Source of the DNA: Cyanobacteria bacterium CYA
GTDB taxonomy: Bacteria > Planctomycetota > Phycisphaerae > Phycisphaerales > UBA1924
DNA: 64,000 bases
Direction: 5' to 3'
NCBI GenBank assembly: GCA_008363215.1
Contig: RHKP01000016.1
Location: 37,807 to 101,806 of the forward strand
In this document: piece after piece, positions 54,903 through 63,187 of the stretch
How positions within the stretch are numbered: the stretch's first letter is position 1
How the letters are laid out: every line of letters begins with the position of its first letter
The notes under the pieces: generated by a model
Database searches by the model: none
What the model was told of the DNA's origin: nothing
Seen by the model: the letters and a program-made list of their open reading frames with translations, nothing else
Translations under genes and position numbers: made by a program

Positions 54903-57076
54903 ACCTGGCCCGGCTCCAGCACGTCATCGGGCTGCTGCTGGTCGTGCTGACCATCGCCACCTACTGCCTGGCCGACGCCAATCTGGCGCTGTTCATTCTC
55001 GCGGTGCCCGGTGCGATCGCCGCCTGGTTTCTCACCGCGCTCCCGCTCGGGCGACCGCTGCCGCGCATCGGCATCAACATCCTGCTGCTGGCGATCCTGG
55101 TCTATTCGCTGCAGCGCATGCTCACGACCGGCTTCAACGTCTCCAATGTGTGCGAGATCATCACGCTCACGCTGCTGGTCAAGATTATGGACCGCCGCAG
55201 TCAGCGCGACCTCGGGCAGATCGTCTCCATCGCCGCCTTCCTGGGCATCGGCACCATCCTCACCTCCAACGCCTTCGCCGTCGGACTGCTGCTCGTCCTC
55301 TGCCTGGTACTGCTGATCGCCGCCACGCTGCTGCACCAGTGTGCGTTGCCGACCGCCAATCCCGAGAGTGTTGTGCCCGCCCACGCGCCGGCGGGCGTCG
55401 GCGCCGGGCGTCACCTGCGCCGGCTGGTCCTCTCCGTCGCCGCCTCCGGCATGGTGATTTCCATCGTCATCTTCCTCCTCATGCCCCGCCGCCTGGGCGC
55501 CGGGATTTTCGGGCAATGGGGCAACCCGGCCGTCGGTCAGGTCACCGGGTTTTCCGATGAAGTCCAACTGGGCACCCCAGGCTTCATCACGCCCTCGGCC
55601 ACGGCCGTGCTCGATCTGCAGGTCTTCAACCCCGACGGCGACTCCCTGGGGGCGGAGGGCATCGTCTACTACCTGCGCGGCGCTGTGCTCGACGAGTACG
55701 ACGCCGGGCGATGGACGCGATCGCAGCCTCGATCGGAACGCCAGATCCAGCGAACGCGCCTTGACCGCAACTCCTCCATGATGGTTCTGCGCACCGAGTC
55801 GAACCGCTGGAATATCGAGCAGCACTTCACCATCCGCAACTCGGGCACATCGCGCACCCATGCCTTCAGCCTCTGGCGCCCACTCTCCATTCAATCCTTC
55901 CAGTCTTCGCACGTGATCGCTTCGCTCGACGACGGCATGCTCCTTTTCGAGAACGACGGCGGAAAGTTCTCGTACATCGTCCGTTCACGCGACGCAGACT
56001 CGCCGCGCACCGCGGCCCTGCGCGGGTCGCCGGGAATCGCGACCCCGATCGAGGCCCCGAACCTCCATCCGCAACGTTTCGTTGAACTCGGGTCGCAGAT
56101 CCTCACCGACGCCGGGCTTGATCCCGATCCAGCCACGCGCCCGCCCGAGCAGATCGCCCGCGCCGCCGAGGCCGTCGCACGTTACTTCGATGACGGCTTC
56201 CAGTACACGCTCGAAGCCGAACTGGTGCCTCCGCACCGCGACCCGACCGAGTGGTTCCTCTTCGACCACAAGGCCGGGCACTGCGAGTATTACGCCTCGG
56301 CCATGGCCATCCTCTGCCGCGCCGTGGGGATCAACGCCCGCGTCATCACCGGCTATGTCGACACCGAGTTCAACCAGCCCACCAGCCACTACATCGTCCG
56401 ACAGTCCAACGCCCACGCCTGGGTCGAGGTTGAGTACGCCGACGGCGCCTGGAAAACCTACGACCCCACGCCGTCCGCCGACTTCCAACGCGTGCATGAT
56501 CCGTCGCGTTCCCTCTTCGCCCAGGCACGCCGACTCTTCGACGCCGCCGAGTTCGCGTGGATCCGCACCGTCGTGTCCTTCAACTCAGACACGCAGCAGT
56601 CGCTGCTCCGATCGGCCTTCAACATGAACTGGCATCCCGAGCAGGCGATGGAGGACTTTACCCTCAAACTCCGCCGGCAGGAGCCGCGCGACCTCATCCA
56701 GGCCGTCGCGTCGGGCATCATCGTGCTGGCGGTGGGCTTCCTGGTCGCCTTCCTGGCGTGGCGCTATCGCCAGTCCATCATCCGCAGGCTCGTGCAGTTC
56801 ACCACCGATCTGTGGCTGCGCCTCTCGCCGCGGGCGGACACGCAAATCATCTACCTCCGCCTGCTGTCCGAACTGCGCCGTCGCGGCATGCCCAAGCCGC
56901 CCGGCGTGCCGCTGCTCACCCACGTTCGGGCGATCGCGCCGCGCTTCGCACCCGAAGAGGCTGTCGCGGCCGAGCGTCTGGCGATCGCTCTCTACCACGC
57001 CCGCTTCTCACAGCGCGCCGGACTGGCCGCGCCGCAGGCGATGAGCGATCTGCGCGTGCTCCGGCGTGCCCGATAA
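54899..57076 (+). CDS. TgpA-like membrane transglutaminase
   Basis: 725 residues. ATG 54899 has GGAGG eight bases upstream. Six or so N-terminal membrane helices (DUF3488 type) are followed by a large periplasmic domain, then the transglutaminase core with GHCEYYASAMAILCRAVG (Cys near 461), NAHAWVEVEY (His near 506) and YDPTPSAD (Asp near 521), and a last membrane helix (SGIIVLAVGFLVAFLAW) before a cytoplasmic DUF4129-like tail. The complete Cys-His-Asp triad suggests an active enzyme cross-linking or processing periplasmic proteins. It is coupled to DUF58. Confidence 0.9.
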   Translation: MNLARLQHVIGLLLVVLTIATYCLADANLALFILAVPGAIAAWFLTALPLGRPLPRIGINILLLAILVYSLQRMLTTGFNVSNVCEIITLTLLVKIMDRRSQRDLGQIVSIAAFLGIGTILTSNAFAVGLLLVLCLVLLIAATLLHQCALPTANPESVVPAHAPAGVGAGRHLRRLVLSVAASGMVISIVIFLLMPRRLGAGIFGQWGNPAVGQVTGFSDEVQLGTPGFITPSATAVLDLQVFNPDGDSLGAEGIVYYLRGAVLDEYDAGRWTRSQPRSERQIQRTRLDRNSSMMVLRTESNRWNIEQHFTIRNSGTSRTHAFSLWRPLSIQSFQSSHVIASLDDGMLLFENDGGKFSYIVRSRDADSPRTAALRGSPGIATPIEAPNLHPQRFVELGSQILTDAGLDPDPATRPPEQIARAAEAVARYFDDGFQYTLEAELVPPHRDPTEWFLFDHKAGHCEYYASAMAILCRAVGINARVITGYVDTEFNQPTSHYIVRQSNAHAWVEVEYADGAWKTYDPTPSADFQRVHDPSRSLFAQARRLFDAAEFAWIRTVVSFNSDTQQSLLRSAFNMNWHPEQAMEDFTLKLRRQEPRDLIQAVASGIIVLAVGFLVAFLAWRYRQSIIRRLVQFTTDLWLRLSPRADTQIIYLRLLSELRRRGMPKPPGVPLLTHVRAIAPRFAPEEAVAAERLAIALYHARFSQRAGLAAPQAMSDLRVLRRAR

Positions 57077-57198
57077 CGCCCGCACCGCCCCCCCAACCAG
57101 AAATCCGCCGGACTCCCTTCCCGCCCTCATCTCCTTTGCTCATACCCCCTTGCGCTCGGACCGATCTTGCTCGTGACCCCTTCACAGGAGTTGCAAAC

Positions 57199-58107
57199 GT
57201 GGGCGCAAAACGATCACGGACCGTGCGTTGGCGCGAGTGCCTCGATCAGATCCTCGAACGCGGAGGCGGGCTCGAAATCGCCATCGACCATGCCCCGACT
57301 GACACGCAGCCTTCGACCGACGAACAGGCGGGCGATCGCTCGCACGCGCCCGCGACGGGCGGCTCGCTGGTTTGGCGCGTCCGGCTCTACGAGGTCACCG
57401 ACTCTTCTCTGACACTCGAAATGCCCGGCGCACTCGGCTCCAGTTTCCGCATTGCCGCCGGCACCCCGCTGCGCGCCGTCATGTCCATCGGGCAGAACCG
57501 CTGGATGTTCTCCAGCAGCGCACTGGGTGAAACGCAGATCCAGGTCGGCAGACGCTTCTTCCCGGCCCTGCGCATCGCCACGCCCACCGAAGTCGAACGA
57601 TGCCGCCGGCGCATCACCGATCGCCTGTCCACGTCCGAGTTCCAACTGCCCAGCGTGCAATGCTGGACCCTGCTCGACCCCGACAGCGCCATTCCCGCCG
57701 AACTGGCCAACCGCGCCCGCATCAACGAACTGCTCAAGGCTCGCTCCGAGGGCGAGCCCTCGGCCGCGCTCGAAGCCGCCCTCCTCCCGGCCGTCGGACC
57801 CTCCTCACCTGGTATGTTGGCCAACATCGGCGGCGGGGGCATCGGCGTGCGCTTCGAGCAGCACTCACGCATCGACCTCGACACACGCAACCTCTACTGG
57901 ATGCGACTGGACCTGCGCCCTTGGATCCCCGCGCCTCTGGCCGTCACCGCACGACTGGCCCACGTCCACACCGACTCGACCCAGACGCGGCACGCCGGAT
58001 TCGCCTTCGACTTCTCACACAACCCCGAGCACCGCACCTTCATCATCGAACAGGTCGAATGCTGCATGAGACTCATGCAGACTGTCCCGCAGCGCAAAGC
58101 CGCCTGA
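57199..58107 (+). CDS. PilZ-like/YcgR-like domain protein
   Basis: 302 residues from GTG 57199, with AGGAG at 57186-57190. An N-terminal split-barrel-like half has LVWRVRLYEVTDSSLTLEMPGALGSSFRIAAGTPLRAVMSIGQNRWMFSS, as in flagellar brake proteins; a second barrel begins CRRRITDRL and carries ANIGGGGIGVRF, similar to the c-di-GMP motif DxSxxG but with Asn, and then NPEHRTFIIEQVECCMRLMQ. It may bind c-di-GMP and affect motility (fliM is at 39.3 kb). The altered motif makes binding uncertain. The gap from the transglutaminase is 122 bases. Confidence 0.6.
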   Translation: MGAKRSRTVRWRECLDQILERGGGLEIAIDHAPTDTQPSTDEQAGDRSHAPATGGSLVWRVRLYEVTDSSLTLEMPGALGSSFRIAAGTPLRAVMSIGQNRWMFSSSALGETQIQVGRRFFPALRIATPTEVERCRRRITDRLSTSEFQLPSVQCWTLLDPDSAIPAELANRARINELLKARSEGEPSAALEAALLPAVGPSSPGMLANIGGGGIGVRFEQHSRIDLDTRNLYWMRLDLRPWIPAPLAVTARLAHVHTDSTQTRHAGFAFDFSHNPEHRTFIIEQVECCMRLMQTVPQRKAA

Positions 58108-58246
58108 CAGATCCCCCCGTGGGGAGGTGCCGGGTCGCACCGAGTTCGCAATGCCGAACTGGATGGCACACGACTCGGCGCCACCCGCCCACAGATAAGA
58201 CCCCGATTCTTCTTCAAGGGTCAACTCGGGGCGCCCGCAATTGTGC

Positions 58247-58274
58247 CACCGACTTCCGTCTTCGGAAGTCGGTG
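58247..58274. repeat. Perfect 12-bp inverted repeat
   Basis: CACCGACTTCCG (58247-58258), loop TCTT, CGGAAGTCGGTG (58263-58274). It lies in the 231-base space between the convergent PilZ-like and rny genes. No T-run follows on either strand; on the plus strand a small second hairpin (58308-58320) precedes GTTTTT at 58332-58337, which could together end transcription of the PilZ-like gene. Confidence 0.7.
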
Positions 58275-58338
58275 TGAGCGAGGCCGAGGTCGCCGAGGCT
58301 GCGGGGTCTCCGCTTTGGAGGGGCCCGGCTTGTTTTTC

Positions 58339-59925
58339 TCACCGCGCGATTTCGATCGCCCGCGTCTCGCGCAGCACCGTCACCTTGATCTCCCCGGGGA
58401 AGGTCATCTCTTCGCTCACCCGCCGGGCGATGTTGTACGCGATCAGGTACGCCTCGTCGTCATTCACCCGCTCGGCGTTGACCATCACCCGCACCTCGCG
58501 CCCCGCCTGGATCGCGTACGCCTCTTCCACCCCACGCTGCTCCATCGCGATGTCCTGCAACTCCTGCAACCGCTGCACGTACCGCTCCATCGACTCGCGA
58601 CGCGCCCCCGGCCGGGCACTGCTCACCGCGTCGGCCGCCATCACGATCGGCGTGTAGAACGTCGTCGCCGGAATGTCGGCGTGGTGCCCGCCGATGGCGT
58701 TGAGCACGGCCTCGTCACGCTCCCCGTACTGGCGCGCAAAGTCCATGCCGATCTTCGGGTGCCCGCCTTCCATCTCGTGGTCCATCGCCTTGCCGATGTC
58801 GTGCAGGAACCCACACCGCCGCGCCAGTGTGCCGTCGAGCCCGAGCATGTCGGCGATGATCTGGCTGACGTACGCGACCTCCACCGAGTGCCGCAGCACG
58901 TTCTGCCCGTAACTGGTTCGGTAGTGCAGGCGTCCCATCGCGTCGATGACCTTGGGATGCAGCCCGCGAACGTTGACCTCCAGTGCTGCGTCCTTGCCCG
59001 CCTTGGTGATCCGTTCGTTGATCTCCGTTCGCACCTTCTCGACCACTTCTTCGATCCGCGTCGGGTGCAGCCGCCCGTCGGCGATGAGCCGCTCGAGCGA
59101 CTCGACTGCGATCGCCTGCCGCACCTTGTCAAAGCATGACACCACGATCACCCCGGGCGTGTCGTCAACGATGATGTCCACGCCCGTCACCTTCTCGATC
59201 GCGCGGATATTCCGCCCTTCGCGACCGATGATCCTCCCTTTCATGTCATCCGAAGGAATCGCCACTGTCCGCACCGTCGACTCCGACGTGTGCTCGGTCG
59301 CATACCGCTGGATCGCCATCAGGGTGATTTCCTGGGCGCGCTCTTTGGCCTTTTCCTCGGCCTCCTCGGTGATCCGCCTCATCACCTTGGCCACATCATG
59401 CCGGGCGTTCTCCTCGATCCGCCCAAGCAGGATCTCCTTGGCCTGTGCCTGGTCCAGTGTGCTGATCCGCTCCAGCAACGCCGTCTGCTCGCGGACCAAC
59501 TCCCCGGCCTTGACTTCCAGACTCCTCACCTCCGCCTCGCGTTCACGCAGCAAATCGCCCGCTTTGGTCAGTTGCTGCTCCTTCTGCGCCAGCATCTCCT
59601 CCTTGCGGTCGAACAGATCCTCGCGCTTGGCCAGCCGCCGCTCGGTTTCTTTCAACTCCGCACGCGCCCCGGCGATTTCGGCGTCCAGCGCCTGCTGGCG
59701 CTCCAACGCCTTGCGCTCGGCGTCCAGACGGATCTTCTCCGCCTCGGCCTCGCCGTCGCGCCGCGCGCTCTTCTTGATTTCCTCGGCCTGGCCGCGGGCC
59801 TGCCCGACCGTCCGCCCGGTCACAAACCTCGCTGCCAGGAAGCCCAGCACCAGCGCGACCGCCCCGATGACCGCCACCGCGAAGACCTCGCCAGCGCTTG
59901 TTTCCGCCAATGTCGCAACACCCAT
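58339..59925 (-). CDS. rny: Ribonuclease Y
   Basis: 528 residues from ATG 59925 with GAGGG upstream; an in-frame ATG at 59967 is less likely. An N-terminal membrane helix (VFAVAVIGAVALVLGFLAARF) is followed by a long coiled coil (about 45-180), a KH domain with GRIIGREGRNIRAIE (near 237), and an HD phosphohydrolase domain with FLHDIGKAMDHE (near 375) and GGHHADIP. RNase Y is the membrane-bound endoribonuclease that starts mRNA decay in Gram-positives and several other phyla, including planctomycetes. It stands alone. Confidence 0.95.
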   Translation of the reverse strand: MGVATLAETSAGEVFAVAVIGAVALVLGFLAARFVTGRTVGQARGQAEEIKKSARRDGEAEAEKIRLDAERKALERQQALDAEIAGARAELKETERRLAKREDLFDRKEEMLAQKEQQLTKAGDLLREREAEVRSLEVKAGELVREQTALLERISTLDQAQAKEILLGRIEENARHDVAKVMRRITEEAEEKAKERAQEITLMAIQRYATEHTSESTVRTVAIPSDDMKGRIIGREGRNIRAIEKVTGVDIIVDDTPGVIVVSCFDKVRQAIAVESLERLIADGRLHPTRIEEVVEKVRTEINERITKAGKDAALEVNVRGLHPKVIDAMGRLHYRTSYGQNVLRHSVEVAYVSQIIADMLGLDGTLARRCGFLHDIGKAMDHEMEGGHPKIGMDFARQYGERDEAVLNAIGGHHADIPATTFYTPIVMAADAVSSARPGARRESMERYVQRLQELQDIAMEQRGVEEAYAIQAGREVRVMVNAERVNDDEAYLIAYNIARRVSEEMTFPGEIKVTVLRETRAIEIAR

Positions 59926-60370
59926 GCGACGACCCTCGTCCGTATCGGCGCGTTCGCCTCGCCCCATCCGGCCCGCCGCTCGACTCAGGTCACGATGATG
60001 TCGCTGCGTTCCCCTGCCTCAGGCCCCCAAACACGCATCTCGCCGCACGCACGCACGCTTTCGCCTCAGCACGCCCCCACGATCTCCAAGGCCCAACGTT
60101 GCGTACATGGCCACGAGTCTCTCTTCTGGAATCTCGGATCCCAGGGGTAACTTCGCTCACACCATCGGCCCGTCCAGCGACCAAGCCGGAATTCGCCTCT
60201 TGTCAGGCCCCGACCACGCTCCGGGGCTCTATCCTGCGACTCCAGTATAACCGAGTCCTCACATTCCTTCCTGCCTTGGTGTACCATCTTCCCCTCGCCG
60301 AATCCTCGCAGCCGCGAACCCCGTCCGTCCGAAACAGGTAGTGCTCACACAACCTCCAACGGAACCCACC
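59926..60370. other. Gene-free stretch of 445 bases between rny and a lipoprotein gene
   Basis: Two divergent genes start from here. No coding frame resembles the neighbours. A TATAAC-like hexamer at 60246 lies 119 bases before the lipoprotein start, but no good -35 partner is present, so I do not call a promoter. A small hairpin (GCCCCG/CGGGGC) sits at 60207-60227. Confidence 0.5.
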
Positions 60371-61210
60371 ATGCGCATCGCTCCCCTCCTCGCCGCATCC
60401 TCCCTCCTTCTCACTCTCGCGCTCCCCAATATGAGTGGGTGCGTGCGGTGGCGCAAACTTCGACCCGACGGGCTCTCCACCCCCGCCTCCGACACCCTTG
60501 CCATCCGCGGCGAAGCCCTCACCAAGGACCGACGCATCGCCGTCGATGTCAAAAACCTCAATGGCTCGGTCACCGTCCTGGTTTCGGACCGCTATGACAC
60601 GGCCCACGTCTATGCCCGTGCCGGCTGGCGCGGCAAATACTCCAAGGCCGAGTGGGAAGAAGTCCGCAATGAGGACTGGGTCGTCGCTGAGCACGTCATC
60701 GAGGAAGGCAACTCCATCCTCCGCGTCCTTTCACAGGCCGCCCCCGACGTCGACCCCCCTGTTCGCACCGACATCCGCATCCTTCTGCCGGCCTGTGACG
60801 GGGTCCACATTCGCAACGCCGGCGGCTCGGTCAAGGTCGTCGGCGCCGGGGGCGCTCACACCATCGAGAGCGGGTTCGAGACCGGGCCGGGCGGCTCCAT
60901 CGAGGTCAAGACCTCTCGCGACATCACCGACCCCATCAACCTCCGCACTTCCGACGGCTGGGTCGATCTCGTCCTCGACCAGGGATCGTCCGGCACCATC
61001 GACCTCCAGACCGATGAGGGCAAGGCGTTCTTCTCCTCCAAGTTCGGGCGCACGACCGACGTGAAGGCCGACGCCATGCACTGGACCGGCGTCTGGAACG
61101 CTTCGTCCAACCCGATCACCCTGCGGACCCTCTCCGGCGACGCCCGCGTCCGCGTGGTGGACAAGCCGGAGATGTACTCCGTCGGCCTGCGGCAAGCGAT
61201 GTATCCTTGA
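60371..61210 (+). CDS. Predicted lipoprotein with DUF4097-like beta-solenoid
   Basis: 279 residues from ATG 60371. The signal peptide ends with lipobox MSGC (Cys 24). The mature part has repeated beta strands (VHIRNAGGSVKVVGAGGAHTI, GSIEVKTSRDITDPINLRTSDGWVDLVLD, GTIDLQTDEGKAFFSS, ITLRTLSGDARVRV) as in DUF4097 'putative adhesin' beta-helices. Such proteins are membrane- or surface-exposed, and their role is unknown. It is downstream of a long gene-free stretch and divergent from rny. Confidence 0.75.
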   Translation: MRIAPLLAASSLLLTLALPNMSGCVRWRKLRPDGLSTPASDTLAIRGEALTKDRRIAVDVKNLNGSVTVLVSDRYDTAHVYARAGWRGKYSKAEWEEVRNEDWVVAEHVIEEGNSILRVLSQAAPDVDPPVRTDIRILLPACDGVHIRNAGGSVKVVGAGGAHTIESGFETGPGGSIEVKTSRDITDPINLRTSDGWVDLVLDQGSSGTIDLQTDEGKAFFSSKFGRTTDVKADAMHWTGVWNASSNPITLRTLSGDARVRVVDKPEMYSVGLRQAMYP

Positions 61211-61318
61211 GGCTTGGGCAGGTCACCCCCTCGTCGCGACGATGAAAGAAAAGGGCGGCCTTGTCTCCGATGTCCTCAGTCGAGTCCGGCAAGAAAACTC
61301 GTGCCGACAGGGCCAGCG

Positions 61319-63187
61319 CTACTCATCGCTCCCGTTGACGACCGCGTCAATCACGGCGGCCAGGTCGAGCACATCGGCGTCGTCGTCATCGTCAAGGTCC
61401 ACCGGCTCGGTCAGCCACGCATCGACGTCGCCCGTCTCCAGTTCCAGGCTGAGATTGAGGTCGAACTTGCTGGGGATCAGGAAACCGTAGCCGTTGGTCT
61501 CGGGCAGGCCGTCGCAGAACTCATCGTTGTCTTCGTCCCACGCGCCGAACCAGTTGGAGATGTAGACCACGTCGGGCGTGCCGGGGATGCCGGCGCACAC
61601 GAGCCCGCCGGGAATGATCTGATAGGCCTTGCCGGTGGTAAACGTCCGCTCATCGCCCGTGATGGTTATGACGCGCCCGCTGACTGAAACGTCGAAGTCG
61701 CCCTCGCCGTCCCACTCTTGCCAGTAGGTGGTCGGGGGCCCCGGCGGGTCGTAGCAGAGCGGCACTTCGGCGTGGCTCGGATACGGGTAGGGCACGGCCC
61801 AGGTCGCTTCATATATCCGTACGCCGTTGCCAGAGTCGATGGAGACCGGGCCGTAGTGGGCGATCTGCACGGTGGAGATCGCGCCGGTGGTGACGACGCT
61901 GTCGTGGTCGGGCGCCGAGTCCTTGGGGTGGAAGTTGAAGGGGACGAGCCCGACGGCCCCGCCGCCGAGAGTCGAACTGAGGACGCCGTAGTAGGGGGCT
62001 TCGTTGTCGCCGGTCTCGCCGGGGCCGAGTGTTGTCGACCCGACGACGACATCACCGGACCATTCTGCCAAGCCGTTCTGCTGATTGATGAGGATCTGGC
62101 CCCCCAAACCACCCGACGGGACCGTGATGTCCCCGGAAAGGCCATCGTAGATCACGATACTTCCCTCGAGGTCGGCATCAAGGTCGATCGACCCCTCCAC
62201 GACGTCCGTGATCCTCAGTTCACCGTCGGATTGAATGCCGGATGCGATCGAGACCATTTCGCCGGAACTTATCCCCGGCAGTTGCAGCAGACCCCCTGCC
62301 CCGAGGAAGCCATCGATGGACACGCTGCCCGAGAATGAATATGAGCAACCGACGCTACTCTTCAAATTCCCATCTACAAAGACGCCTGGGTCACCAGAGC
62401 CGTGATAGCTGAGAGTGTCCGAGATGTCGGCTGTCACGATGTCGCCGTTCAGGTCTCCGCCCACTTCGAGGCGCCGGAAGCCGGTCACGTCGACGTCGGT
62501 CCACAGATTGTCACAGACAATCTTCCCGAACGACGTGCACCTCAGTTCGGTAGAGACACCCGCTGACCCAAAGTCGCCGTCGATCAAGAGCTGTTGCACC
62601 CCTGATGCGTCGAGCGCGTCACTGAACGCGATGGAGCCAAGCAAGTCGCCGCCCACGTGCATGTAGGCTATGGAAGAATAGTTAGATCCCGTGAACTCAA
62701 GCAGGTCAAGCCCTTCCGTAACGTCGCCGGCAATGTCGGCAAACAAAACGGCTTGCGCTTCAATGTTGCCAACGTTCCCACCCACCCACAACTCCACAAC
62801 CACCAGATTCACGTTAGACGAGGTGGCGATGATTTTGCCAAGCGACGCGAGATTCGCCAAATCTCCCAACGGTCCCTTTACAGTCAATCCCACTATGGGG
62901 TAGTTCTCTTCCGTTCCCGTCATCACGAGCTCAAGGTCGCGAATGGCCGGCGAGGCACCCCCAGGAAGATCGTTCACTATCACCGTGACGGTGCCAGTCC
63001 CCGATTCTGAAAGCGTTAGAGATAAATCGTACACGCCGGACGAAACCTCCACACAACTGCTGGATAGTGAGTCAACTGTATTCGTGATCGTGAATGGGCA
63101 CGATTGCGCTCTTGCATCGGCCGCAACTCCCGCCATCAGGTAAAGACACGCCAGAGTTGTCAGTTTACATCTTCCATGCGACGACAT
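61319..63187 (-). CDS. Large secreted beta-solenoid-like protein with EF-hand-like tail
   Basis: 622 residues from ATG 63187 with AAGGAG upstream. After a signal peptide (TLACLYLMAGVAADARA) the body has repeated strand units such as 'VGGDLLGSI', 'IDGDFGSAG', 'VGGDLNGDIV', 'VDGNLKSSVG' and 'LEGSIVIYDGLSGDI', a right-handed beta-helix pattern. The C-terminal part has aromatic-rich strands and ends with DLDDDDDADVLDLAAVIDAVVNGSDE, a variant of the dockerin-like EF-hand repeat. Function unknown; surface or extracellular. The gene overlaps the previous one by 28 bases and is probably co-transcribed. Confidence 0.75.
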   Translation of the reverse strand: MSSHGRCKLTTLACLYLMAGVAADARAQSCPFTITNTVDSLSSSCVEVSSGVYDLSLTLSESGTGTVTVIVNDLPGGASPAIRDLELVMTGTEENYPIVGLTVKGPLGDLANLASLGKIIATSSNVNLVVVELWVGGNVGNIEAQAVLFADIAGDVTEGLDLLEFTGSNYSSIAYMHVGGDLLGSIAFSDALDASGVQQLLIDGDFGSAGVSTELRCTSFGKIVCDNLWTDVDVTGFRRLEVGGDLNGDIVTADISDTLSYHGSGDPGVFVDGNLKSSVGCSYSFSGSVSIDGFLGAGGLLQLPGISSGEMVSIASGIQSDGELRITDVVEGSIDLDADLEGSIVIYDGLSGDITVPSGGLGGQILINQQNGLAEWSGDVVVGSTTLGPGETGDNEAPYYGVLSSTLGGGAVGLVPFNFHPKDSAPDHDSVVTTGAISTVQIAHYGPVSIDSGNGVRIYEATWAVPYPYPSHAEVPLCYDPPGPPTTYWQEWDGEGDFDVSVSGRVITITGDERTFTTGKAYQIIPGGLVCAGIPGTPDVVYISNWFGAWDEDNDEFCDGLPETNGYGFLIPSKFDLNLSLELETGDVDAWLTEPVDLDDDDDADVLDLAAVIDAVVNGSDE

